64,000 bases of DNA from JBCDBW01 sp039182965 (GTDB taxonomy: Bacteria; Verrucomicrobiota; Verrucomicrobiia; Verrucomicrobiales; DEV007): the NCBI GenBank assembly GCA_039182965.1, contig JBCDBW010000003.1, positions 1 to 64,000 on the forward strand, read 5' to 3'. A program made the position numbers and the translations under genes. Each line of letters begins with the position of its first letter. Position 1 is the stretch's first letter. Below the pieces are notes generated by a model, which had not been told where the DNA came from, ran no database searches, and saw nothing but the letters and a program-made list of their open reading frames with translations. This document shows positions 1-7,405 of the stretch, in pieces.

Positions 1-335
1 CCTTGAGCTCTTCTGCGTCATTCGGGTTACCCACGTGCCCTAAGCGCCAATTCGACCACCAACCAAGCGGAGCCTATCGTGAATGGGCCTCCACCGCCTC
101 AAAACTATGCATCGAAGGCAAGCAAGATGAGACGCTTACTCTCCTGCCACATGCGAAAACCGATTCCTCACTTGGAAGAGACCAATCCTCGCCCATAAAC
201 GCCCCGGCCGAACAAGACGACAGGACACCTTTGCGTCCAAAACTCCCAGGATGCCGAATTCAATTTCAGATGGGACAGAGACTGGTCTCAAATTGAGACT
301 TGACTCTCAAATTGGCCGGTCGCACCCTCAAAACA
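1..335. other. Non-coding leader before the zur-znu cluster
   Basis: No convincing gene was found on either strand in the first 335 bases. A 97-codon open frame on the plus strand has no recognisable composition or motif. The minus-strand frames are broken by frequent stops in the part I translated. The right end carries the palindromic sequence described separately, so this stretch probably holds the promoter of the zinc-uptake genes. The left boundary of the window may cut off a neighbouring gene. Confidence 0.5.
289..314. promoter_or_regulatory. Candidate Zur/Fur operator (imperfect palindrome)
   Basis: The core TTGAGA-N6-TCTCAA at 293-310 is an inverted repeat with six perfectly paired bases per arm. 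The pairing extends outwards to CAA...TTG (289-291 with 312-314), with one mismatch at 292/311. The decamer TCTCAAATTG also occurs twice in direct orientation, at 286-295 and 305-314, and GAGAC-TG-GTCTC lies at 278-289. The site is about 22 bases upstream of the likely ATG of the Fur-family gene, where an autoregulatory operator is expected. It does not match the classical gammaproteobacterial Zur box, so assignment to this regulator is inferred from position and symmetry. Confidence 0.4.
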
Positions 336-710
336 ATGTCTTATGCCACCCGGCAGCGGTCGGCCATTTCGCGCGTCCTCACACAAGCAAACCGGCCATT
401 GACGCCTGCCGATATCCACTCAGCCGCAGGCGCCTCCGTCCCTTCCCTGGGAATGGCCACCGTCTATCGCTGTCTCAAAGAACTCACCCGGGACGGAGCA
501 GCAAGACTCATCGTGGTGCAAGGAGCTCCTCCCCATTACGAAAGCACCAAGCGCCCACACCACCACTTCTTCCTGTGTCAACAATGCCGCAGCCTCTTTG
601 ACTTAGTCGGGTGCGCGAGCGGAATTAACCAGATGGCGCCTCAAGGATTCAAGGTAATAGATCACGAAATCGTTCTTTACGGAAGCTGCGACACCTGTTG
701 CGCTCCCTAA
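336..710 (+). CDS. zur: Fur-family metalloregulator, probably Zur
   Basis: Transcriptional regulator of the Fur superfamily, 124 residues from the ATG at 336. An in-frame start at 300 would add 12 unconserved residues and overlap the palindrome. The N-terminal winged helix includes the family signature around ATVYRCLKEL, in which the recognition helix follows the phrase meaning 'when is it made'. A histidine cluster (RPHHHFFLC) precedes the structural zinc site, formed by the cysteine pairs CQQC and CDTC near the C-terminus. The gene is immediately upstream of znuA, znuC and znuB, which argues for zinc (Zur) rather than iron specificity. It would bind operator DNA when zinc-loaded and repress uptake. 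The metal assignment rests on context only. Confidence 0.8.
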   Translation: MSYATRQRSAISRVLTQANRPLTPADIHSAAGASVPSLGMATVYRCLKELTRDGAARLIVVQGAPPHYESTKRPHHHFFLCQQCRSLFDLVGCASGINQMAPQGFKVIDHEIVLYGSCDTCCAP

Positions 711-733
711 ACCCACAACCAAACCCAACACTT

Positions 734-1561
734 ATGAAACTCGCCCTTACATTACTCGCTGTCGCCGGACTCGCCTCCCACGCGTTTGCCGAAGAACTCA
801 AAATTGTCGCCGCGGAAAACTTCTACGGATCCGTGGCCGAACAAATCGCCGGCTCCTCTGCCACAGTCACAAGTATCCTTAGCAACCCGAATCAGGACCC
901 TCATGAGTTCCAAACCAACGCCGAAACCGCAAAGGCGGTCGCCGATGCCGATATCATCATCTACAGCGGTATCGGATACGACGACTGGATGGACAAGCTA
1001 CTCGGAGTCCAAGGAAAAGACAGTCGCACGGTAATCAGAGTTTCCGATCTGATCGGAGCCAAAGACGGCGACAATCCTCACATCTGGTATAATCCCAAAA
1101 CGATGCCCGCTCTCGCGACTAAACTCGGCGATGTGCTGAAGAATCCGGCAACCGCCACCCAATTCATCAACTCCCTGAAGCCTCTCACGGAGAAAATCGC
1201 GGAACTTAAAAAGAAAACCGCCGGGATCAAGGTCACCGCCACCGAACCGGTCTTCGGTTACATGGCAGCCGCTCTCGGATTCGAGATGCTCAACTACGAT
1301 TATCAACTCGCGGTAATGAACGATACCGAACCAAGCTTCAAACAGGTCGCGGATTTCGAGGACAGCCTCAAAAGTAAGACCGCCAAAATCCTCTTCTACA
1401 ACCGGCAAGTCACCGATCCGTCTACCAGCAAAATGGAATCACTCGCCAAAGACAATGACGTGCCCATCGTCGGTGTCACCGAAACCCAACCATTGGATCA
1501 AAAGACCTATCTCGAGTGGATGCTCTCAGAACTCAGCGGCGTGGAAAAGGCGCTTCCATAA
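734..1561 (+). CDS. znuA: Zinc ABC transporter substrate-binding protein ZnuA
   Basis: Periplasmic metal-binding protein of the ZnuA/TroA cluster A-I family, 275 residues from the ATG at 734. A Sec signal peptide occupies roughly residues 1-19 (hydrophobic core, then SHAFA). Metal ligands recognisable from the family are His57 in the DPHEF motif and His116 in NPHIW. The third position, normally a His before a VFGYM-like turn, reads TEPVFGYM, so a Glu may substitute. The last acidic ligand probably lies in VTETQP. The long His-rich loop of many ZnuA proteins is missing. The gene follows zur by 23 bases and precedes znuC and znuB, its ATPase and permease. Zinc rather than manganese is inferred from the regulator and neighbours. 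Confidence 0.85.
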   Translation: MKLALTLLAVAGLASHAFAEELKIVAAENFYGSVAEQIAGSSATVTSILSNPNQDPHEFQTNAETAKAVADADIIIYSGIGYDDWMDKLLGVQGKDSRTVIRVSDLIGAKDGDNPHIWYNPKTMPALATKLGDVLKNPATATQFINSLKPLTEKIAELKKKTAGIKVTATEPVFGYMAAALGFEMLNYDYQLAVMNDTEPSFKQVADFEDSLKSKTAKILFYNRQVTDPSTSKMESLAKDNDVPIVGVTETQPLDQKTYLEWMLSELSGVEKALP

Positions 1562-1691
1562 TCATCCAAGTCCCTTTTTTCATACTCAGAGGGCTGACTC
1601 AGCACCCTAGCCGATAGCCGACTGAATCACCCCGCGAATTCCTATTCCCGAACTGCTGCCCGCACTGCCGCGTTCACAATAGCATTCCATC

Positions 1692-2483
1692 ATGGTCTCA
1701 GCCCTTTCCATCAAGGATCTCAAGGTCCGCCTGGGGAATCGAACGATCCTGGAGGACGTGAATGCCGAGATCACACCGGGAGAGTTTATTGGCATCTTCG
1801 GACCAAACGGCGCTGGAAAATCCACTCTCGTCGGTGCCTTGCTCGGGCTCTGCCCAATTCGTTCCGGTACGGTCGAGCTATTTGGCCAACCCCCCGGCAA
1901 AACAAATGCCGAAATCGGATACATGCCACAATCACGTGCCAGCCTCGAAAGCACCGCCCTAAGCGCCCGTTCCTTGGTTGCCGCCGTCCAAGAGGGAACC
2001 CGCTGGGGAGTGCCATGGAATTCGCGAAGTGCTCGCGATTCAGTCGATCGAGCCATCACGTTGGCCGGCGCGAACGAGTATGCCGACCGCCCCTTCTCCA
2101 TCCTCTCAGGCGGAGAAAAACAACGCATCACTCTTGCGCAATCTCTCTTGGGGAACCCTCGCCTCCTCATCCTCGACGAACCCCTCGCAAGCCTCGATCC
2201 AAAAAACCAAATGCGACTGGTCGAACGAGTCTCCCACGTCCGCCAAGAGACCGGAGCTACGATTCTCTTCATCGCTCACGATGTGAATCCGCTGCTCGGA
2301 ACCATGGATCGTATCCTATACGTCGCCGGCGGCACCGCTCAGCTGGGAAGTGTCGATGAGATCATGACCTCTGAGTCACTCAGTCGTCTCTACGGAACCA
2401 GTATCGATGTCATTCGTGCGCAGGGACGCCTGTTCGTCGTCGCCGCTGAAGGCCACGTAACCGAGAGCGCCCGCCATGATTGA
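1692..2483 (+). CDS. znuC: Zinc ABC transporter ATP-binding protein ZnuC
   Basis: Cytoplasmic ABC ATPase of 263 residues that energises metal import through ZnuB. Visible motifs are Walker A GPNGAGKST (residues 37-45), Q-loop Gln80, the signature LSGGE (138-142), Walker B LLILDEP (158-164) and an H-loop in FIAHD. Length and motif spacing are normal for the ZnuC/MntB class. Its stop overlaps the start of znuB by eight bases, which indicates translational coupling. The 130-base gap from znuA holds no recognisable gene. There is no Shine-Dalgarno-like sequence before the ATG. Confidence 0.92.
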   Translation: MVSALSIKDLKVRLGNRTILEDVNAEITPGEFIGIFGPNGAGKSTLVGALLGLCPIRSGTVELFGQPPGKTNAEIGYMPQSRASLESTALSARSLVAAVQEGTRWGVPWNSRSARDSVDRAITLAGANEYADRPFSILSGGEKQRITLAQSLLGNPRLLILDEPLASLDPKNQMRLVERVSHVRQETGATILFIAHDVNPLLGTMDRILYVAGGTAQLGSVDEIMTSESLSRLYGTSIDVIRAQGRLFVVAAEGHVTESARHD

Positions 2484-3300
2484 CAAATTATTGGAGTATC
2501 TTCGATACGACTTCGTGCAAAATGCCCTCGCAGCCGGCTCCCTGGCCGCAATCCTTGGAGCCGTTGTCGGCTACTTTGTAATCATTCGCAACGTCAGCTT
2601 CGCCGCGCACGCTCTGGCGCACATCGGCTTTACCGGCGCAACCGGTGCGATCCTCTTCGGGCTCGCGCCTCTTCAGGGAATGCTCGCCATCAGTACCGTC
2701 GCAGGAGCCATTATGGGACTTTCCGGTAACCGCCTCGAACGAAGCGAACTCGCCGTTGGCATGGTCCTGTCAATCGCTCTTGGCATCGGCACACTCTTTC
2801 TCGCACTGGAAAAAGGCTTCGCCGGGAGCGCCACGGCAATTCTCTTCGGCGACATTTTCGGCGTCTCGAAGACCCAAATTCTTCAAACGGTCGTGCTAGC
2901 CCTGGCCAGCCTCGGAGCCTTGGCAGTCTTCTCCCGCCGCCTCCTCTTCGCCAGCATTCAGCCCGATCTCGGAAGATCACGGGGCTTGTCACTCGCCGGT
3001 CTCTCTTGCAGTTTTATGATCATTCTCGCCATCAGCGTCACCCTCGTAAGCCAAGTCGTCGGTATCCTGCTCGTCTTCACCCTGGTCATCGGGCCCGCCG
3101 GTATCGCCGCGCGCCTCTGCCGAAGTTTTTGGTCCTCTATCGGTGTCTCCATCATCATCGCACTCTGCGCCGTCTGGATTGGTATCCTCCTCGCTTGTGT
3201 CACCAACTGGCCGCCCAGTTTTTGGATCACCGCCATTCTCTTTGCCGTCTATATCTTCACTGAAGCATTCTGCCGTTTTGTCCTCCGATTGGACCGGTAG
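2476..3300 (+). CDS. znuB: Zinc ABC transporter permease ZnuB
   Basis: Integral membrane permease of the ABC-3 family (ZnuB/TroC), 274 residues with about eight hydrophobic segments. The first begins near residue 17. The family-typical stretch FAAHALAHIGFTGA lies near residue 40, and a VVGILLVFTLVIGPAGIA segment near residue 195. It moves the metal delivered by ZnuA across the inner membrane, powered by ZnuC. It is translationally coupled to znuC and is followed after 39 bases by the His/Asp heptad protein, probably in the same transcript. Confidence 0.9.
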   Translation: MIDKLLEYLRYDFVQNALAAGSLAAILGAVVGYFVIIRNVSFAAHALAHIGFTGATGAILFGLAPLQGMLAISTVAGAIMGLSGNRLERSELAVGMVLSIALGIGTLFLALEKGFAGSATAILFGDIFGVSKTQILQTVVLALASLGALAVFSRRLLFASIQPDLGRSRGLSLAGLSCSFMIILAISVTLVSQVVGILLVFTLVIGPAGIAARLCRSFWSSIGVSIIIALCAVWIGILLACVTNWPPSFWITAILFAVYIFTEAFCRFVLRLDR

Positions 3301-3339
3301 AAGCCTCACCAACAAAAACCAAGCCATCAAAACTACGTC

Positions 3340-3801
3340 ATGAGCACTACCCTCGAATCATTCCTTGCCGCCAACCCAAAAGCCACCGCGAAGATCGAAC
3401 ACGCCATTCAGGATTATCGGCACGCGCTTCACGATCTCCAACACGCGATTAAAGACCTCCAACACGCCAAAGAAGACACGACGCACGCCCTAAAGGATTT
3501 TGATCACATCATTACCGATTTTCGCCATTCTCTCTCAGACTGGGAAGCCGGTGGACAACAAGCCGATCATGCCAAAAAAGACTACGACCATGCAAAGTCC
3601 GATAAAATACACGCCGTCAAAGACCTTAAGCACGCCCTCAATGATATCGAACACGCCTTGGACGATTTCCGGCACTCAACAAGGGATCTAGCACATCTAA
3701 ATAAAGATCTCGAAAGCGTTGTTTCCCTGGCGAAAGACGCGGGAATTACCATCTCGCTCTCAGAAACAAAGTCGTACGTGGTCGCACAGGCAACCTCCTG
3801 A
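3340..3801 (+). CDS. His/Asp heptad-repeat protein, putative zinc buffer
   Basis: Unrecognised 153-residue protein. From residue 21 to 125 it consists of 15 uninterrupted heptads of the form H-x-x-x-D-x-x. Fourteen of them keep both His and Asp; the eighth (residues 70-76) reads AGGQQAD. His and Asp thus fall at i, i+4, i+7, i+11, forming one continuous metal-capable stripe along a helix. Ala/Ser follows most histidines and Leu/Phe/Tyr sits at heptad position 6, a pattern expected of an Ala-rich coiled coil. No signal peptide or membrane segment is visible, so a cytoplasmic location is likely. Residues 1-20 (LESFLAANPKA) and 126-142 (SVVSLAKDAGITISLSE) resemble the two ends of a Nif11-like domain. 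Position 39 bases behind znuB suggests zinc storage, buffering or handover. The function is inferred; the repeat is directly visible. Confidence 0.75.
   Translation: MSTTLESFLAANPKATAKIEHAIQDYRHALHDLQHAIKDLQHAKEDTTHALKDFDHIITDFRHSLSDWEAGGQQADHAKKDYDHAKSDKIHAVKDLKHALNDIEHALDDFRHSTRDLAHLNKDLESVVSLAKDAGITISLSETKSYVVAQATS
3400..3714 (+). repeat. 15 x 21-bp coding repeat (HxxxDxx heptads)
   Basis: Fifteen in-register 21-base units encode the His/Asp heptads. The DNA has diverged between units (cacgcc, catgca, cacatc, cattct at the His position; gat or gac at the Asp), while the two amino acids stay fixed. This is the pattern of an old repeat held by protein-level selection, not a recent DNA expansion. 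Unit eight, at 3547-3567, has lost both codons at the expected places but keeps the register. Confidence 0.85.
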
Positions 3802-4034
3802 TCGGGATAGCGGTTCCCGTTGGTAGCCGCGTAAACCGCGGTTGGGCTTGTCCCACGCCCGATTCATTCTCAAACGTGAACCGTCCTGCCACAAGACACG
3901 CCCTGACTTCCCAGGGCGCGTCGCATTCGCTTGCTCAAAAAGATATGCTCGTGAGAACGTCGCAGATCCGCTAGCTTCAACAACCACGAAACTCTTCGCC
4001 CGAAGCCAGTGGTATTGAAGCACTCGCCGCCTGT

Positions 4035-4642
4035 ATGGCCGGCTTTTCAGCCCCGAGAGCACCCGCTCCTAACACTTTCTGCGATGTGTCTCAGAAGAGA
4101 GGACAAAAATCCCATCCCTCCCCCCGCCTCCACAATCCTGACCTCGCCCCGCTGAAGAAAGAGGCCCGCACCTGGGGAGAAATCTCACTCTTCAATGCCT
4201 GGTCGAACACATCGCAAAGCCTACTGGGATACACGCTTGCCGCGTCACTTTTCCTCAACTACGGGCTCTCCGGCGGGCAAGTGTTTGCTGCCTTGATCGT
4301 TTCCGCCCTGATCGTCACCGCTCTCGTCAGTCTAGTCGGTAAACCAAGCGTCCGATACGGCATCCCCTACCCTGTCATGGCTCGTGCCAGCATGGGAGTC
4401 TATAGTGCCAATTTCCCCGCCCTCCTGCGAGGTTTCGTCGCCATCTTCTGGTATGGCACCCAGACTTACGTCGCATCGACCGCGATCAGCCTGCTCATGC
4501 GCCACGTCACCGGCTCCCCGCCCTCCACTTCCTCAGCGGATTCAGCTGGTTGATCCGGGCGTTTGCCGCCGGCACGCTTTACCTCCTCATCATGCCCAGG
4601 CGTCTAGATCAACGCCCCTCGAATCCCATCCCTACCCCCTGA
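4035..4642 (+). pseudogene. Remnant of an NCS1-family nucleobase/cation permease
   Basis: The first frame (to 4553) encodes a clear N-terminal part of an NCS1 transporter (cytosine/allantoin/hydantoin type). It includes NPDLAP, TWGEISLFNAWSNTSQSLLGYT and GKPSVRYGIPYPVMARASMG, with three or four membrane segments, then runs into a stop. A second frame (about 4517-4642) encodes LHFLSGFSWLIRAFAAGTLYLLIMPRR, which looks like the last membrane helix and tail of the same family. About 165 N-terminal and 40 C-terminal residues remain of an expected 450-500. A deletion of roughly the middle 280 codons that also changed frame explains this. It is almost certainly non-functional as a transporter. Confidence 0.75.
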
Positions 4643-4803
4643 AGGGCGCTCGACACTCTTTTTTCAAGAATCACTGGACAATTAGCATAATATATGACAA
4701 AAATAACATGAAATAAATATACTGTTAAAAATGTCACCTAATAGAGGCTCAGTCGGTGCCGAGGCTCTTCCACAACTCATTCACAATCAAGACTATTACC
4801 ACG

Positions 4804-5514
4804 ATGAAAACGTTGACTTCTTACGAGCTCATGAATTCTATCGCCCTTCAGATAGAGCAGCCCCGAAAGGCCCAAAGCTCGACACCAGCCCTACCCGTAA
4901 CCGCCAAAGAACAATCCCGGCTCACGCCCAATGCGGTCCTCGAGGATCTCCTCAAGGGAAACAAGCGCTTCGTCGCAGGTAGACTCAGCGATCCGAATAT
5001 CGCGGACCGCATCAAGGCCGCCACCCATGGCCAATTCCCAAAAGCCGTCATCCTGTCCTGCCTGGACTCTCGCGTCCCCGTCGAGCAGATATTCGACCAG
5101 GGGATCGGTGATGTCTTCGTAGGCCGCGTCGCCGGCAACATCGCCAGTGATGATCAGCTCGGTTCCATGGAATTCGCCACCAAAGTCGCCGGTGCCAAAC
5201 TCGTCATGGTCCTCGGCCACGAAGGTTGCGGGGCCGTCAAAGGGGCCTGCGATGGGGTTAAAATGGGAAATCTCACCGGCCTGCTCGAAAGGATTCAGCC
5301 GGCCGTTAACGCCGTCGGAGGCTTCGCCGGCAAAGAACGCAGCTCTGAAAACAATGACTTCGTGGAACAGGTCGTCGCCCAAAACGTGCGTCAAGCGATC
5401 ATCGACATTCGTCGACAAAGCACGGTCCTCGCCGAACTGGAGCAAAAAGGACAAATCAAAATTGTCGGCGCCCTCTACTCGCTTCAAGATGGCTCCGTCG
5501 AATTATTGGAGTAA
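4804..5514 (+). CDS. Beta-class carbonic anhydrase
   Basis: Zinc enzyme interconverting CO2 and bicarbonate, 236 residues from the ATG at 4804. An in-frame start at 4756 adds 16 unconserved residues. The beta-class zinc ligands are present: Cys86 in SCLDSR, then His139 and Cys142 in HEGCGAV. The Asp88-Arg90 dyad that controls the metal site is also there. The N-terminal 45 residues before LEDLLKGNKRF are variable, with no obvious Sec signal, so a cytoplasmic place is likely. It stands alone, downstream of the zinc-uptake cluster and a broken permease. Its zinc need may be coincidental to that neighbourhood. Confidence 0.88.
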   Translation: MKTLTSYELMNSIALQIEQPRKAQSSTPALPVTAKEQSRLTPNAVLEDLLKGNKRFVAGRLSDPNIADRIKAATHGQFPKAVILSCLDSRVPVEQIFDQGIGDVFVGRVAGNIASDDQLGSMEFATKVAGAKLVMVLGHEGCGAVKGACDGVKMGNLTGLLERIQPAVNAVGGFAGKERSSENNDFVEQVVAQNVRQAIIDIRRQSTVLAELEQKGQIKIVGALYSLQDGSVELLE

Positions 5515-5559
5515 CCCGGAAATCCGATTTCCAGGTATCTCCGCGTCCCACTTGCATCA

Positions 5560-6084
5560 ATGACCACTGCCAAACCTGAAATCGGAATTATCATGGGAAG
5601 CCAGTCCGACTGGCCCACCTTGGAACACGCGGCCCAAACCCTGTCTGACTTTGATGTCCCTTGGGAAGCCAAGGTCGTGAGCGCACACCGTACACCGGAT
5701 CTCCTCTATCAATACGCGGGCTCCGCCGCTGAACGCGGACTCAAGTGCATCATCGCCGGAGCCGGCGGCGCCGCCCACCTTCCGGGAATGGCCGCCGCCC
5801 TCACCCCCCTGCCCGTGCTCGCAGTGCCCGTCAAGTCTCGCACACTCCAAGGCGTTGATTCCTTGCTTTCCATCGTGCAAATGCCCGCAGGCATTCCCGT
5901 CGCCACTTTTGCCATCGGCGAGGCCGGAGCCGTCACCGCCGCCCTCTTCGCCGTCGCCCACGGCGCCGCCCACGGCGAGACGAATCTCGCCTCCCGTTTG
6001 CACGACTTCCGCGTTGACCAACGAACCAAGGTCGAAGCCGTCCAGCTGCCATCCGATACACTCGATAAGAAAGGAAAAGCATGA
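5560..6084 (+). CDS. purE: N5-carboxyaminoimidazole ribonucleotide mutase PurE
   Basis: Converts N5-CAIR to CAIR in de novo purine synthesis; class I PurE of 174 residues. Motifs include GSQSDW (13-18), SAHRTP (41-46) and the GAGGAAHLPG loop with the catalytic His. The stop overlaps purK by four bases (ATGA), the usual coupled arrangement. Bacterial class I PurE works together with PurK, which is present here. Confidence 0.95.
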   Translation: MTTAKPEIGIIMGSQSDWPTLEHAAQTLSDFDVPWEAKVVSAHRTPDLLYQYAGSAAERGLKCIIAGAGGAAHLPGMAAALTPLPVLAVPVKSRTLQGVDSLLSIVQMPAGIPVATFAIGEAGAVTAALFAVAHGAAHGETNLASRLHDFRVDQRTKVEAVQLPSDTLDKKGKA

Positions 6085-7280
6085 ACCCGGGAACTGATTC
6101 ATGGGTCGGCGTCCTCGGTGGTGGCCAACTGGGGAGAATGCTCGCTCTCGACGCCCGACGCATGGGTTTCCAGGTCCTGAAGTGGACCGGCGGCGACCGT
6201 TCCGGCGCCGCCTACACCGCCGACCTCGTCTTCGAAGAACCCTTTGACTCGCTCGACACGCTGGAACGCTTCGTGGACCGCATCGACGTCGCCACCGTCG
6301 AATTCGAGAATGTGCCTGCCTCCCTTCTCGATAAGGTTGCCCAACGCGTTCCCCTAATGCCGGCAGCCAGGGCCATCGGAATCTGTCAGCACCGCGAACG
6401 CGAAAAGAACTTTCTCGCCACCAGCGGCATCCCTTGCGCCCACTTCGAGGTGATCGACGATCCCACCGCCTTGCCCGAAGCATTGGCTCGCCTTCCCGGT
6501 GACGGCATCCTCAAGACCGCAGAATTCGGATACGACGGCAAGGGTCAACGCCATGTCCAAAAAAATGCCTCCCCGGAAGACTTGCAAGGTATATGGAACT
6601 CGCTGGGTGCTCCACGGACAGTCCTCGAAGAAAGAGTCGACTTGGAAGCCGAGCTCTCGGTAATGGTCGTGCGCGGTAAGGATGGCGCCATCGTCACATA
6701 CGATCCAGCTGAAAACCATCACCAAAATCACATCCTCGACCTCTCCATCATCCCCGCACGCCTTCCACACACGCTCTTGGCCCAGGCACGCGAGATCGCA
6801 ATCACAGTCGCCGAAGCCCTCGCATACGTCGGAGTGCTCGGCGTCGAATTCTTCGTCGACAAAAACCACCGTATCCTCGTCAACGAAATGGCCCCCCGCC
6901 CCCACAACTCCGGTCACCACACAATCAACGCCTGCGCAACCTCACAATTCGAACAACAACTACGTGCCATCACCGGAATGCCCCTCGGAAGCCCTCGCCT
7001 CATTCAACCCGCCGTGATGTGGAATCTCCTCGGCGACCTATGGCTCGATGAAGAAGTACCACCCAACTGGTCCCCAATCCTCGCCACCCCCGGCGCAAGC
7101 CTCCATCTCTACGGCAAAAAACAAGCCCGACCCGGTCGCAAAATGGGCCATGCCACGTTCGTGGCCGCTACCCTCGAAGAAGCCCTTTCCAACGCAAACC
7201 GATGCCGCTTGGCATACGGGTGGGACAGAGACTCGAACGAAACGCAAACCACACTGGCCGAGAACGCCTCGACTCATTGA
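6081..7280 (+). CDS. purK: 5-(carboxyamino)imidazole ribonucleotide synthase PurK
   Basis: ATP-grasp ligase making N5-CAIR from AIR, bicarbonate and ATP, 399 residues. The N-terminal nucleotide-binding motif VGVLGGGQLGRM, the K-T-x-E-x-GYDGKGQ segment and NEMAPRPHNSGHHT are typical. It is translationally coupled to purE. The carbonic anhydrase just upstream could help supply bicarbonate, although it looks like a separate gene. The convergent ndh-like gene ends 126 bases downstream, and no clear terminator hairpin lies between them. Confidence 0.95.
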   Translation: MNPGTDSWVGVLGGGQLGRMLALDARRMGFQVLKWTGGDRSGAAYTADLVFEEPFDSLDTLERFVDRIDVATVEFENVPASLLDKVAQRVPLMPAARAIGICQHREREKNFLATSGIPCAHFEVIDDPTALPEALARLPGDGILKTAEFGYDGKGQRHVQKNASPEDLQGIWNSLGAPRTVLEERVDLEAELSVMVVRGKDGAIVTYDPAENHHQNHILDLSIIPARLPHTLLAQAREIAITVAEALAYVGVLGVEFFVDKNHRILVNEMAPRPHNSGHHTINACATSQFEQQLRAITGMPLGSPRLIQPAVMWNLLGDLWLDEEVPPNWSPILATPGASLHLYGKKQARPGRKMGHATFVAATLEEALSNANRCRLAYGWDRDSNETQTTLAENASTH

Positions 7281-7405
7281 ACAAGGGTTCGCCCGCTCAC
7301 CGCTCCCCTCAGCAATCGGGTAGCTCGGCGCTCGCAACGAATCCCAATGCCAACCCACCGGCCGAAGCAGGTCGTGACTCGTTTCTTGGTGCCTCCTTCA
7401 CCAAT

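Noticed and set aside
3..296. 97-codon frame at the left edge
   Set aside because: Unusual composition, no similarity to any family I recognise, and it overlaps the likely regulatory region before the Fur-family gene.
3400..3714. 21-base periodic repeat as a CRISPR or tandem-DNA array
   Set aside because: No identical repeats or spacers. Units differ at the DNA level and share only His and Asp codons in one frame, so it is a protein repeat.
3827..3841. CCGCG-TAAAC-CGCGG hairpin after the His/Asp gene as a terminator
   Set aside because: The stem is only five pairs and no T-tract follows, so a terminator call is not supported.
5557..6483. 308-codon minus-strand frame over purE/purK
   Set aside because: Arg/Gly-rich composition and no motifs; purE and purK on the plus strand are unambiguous.
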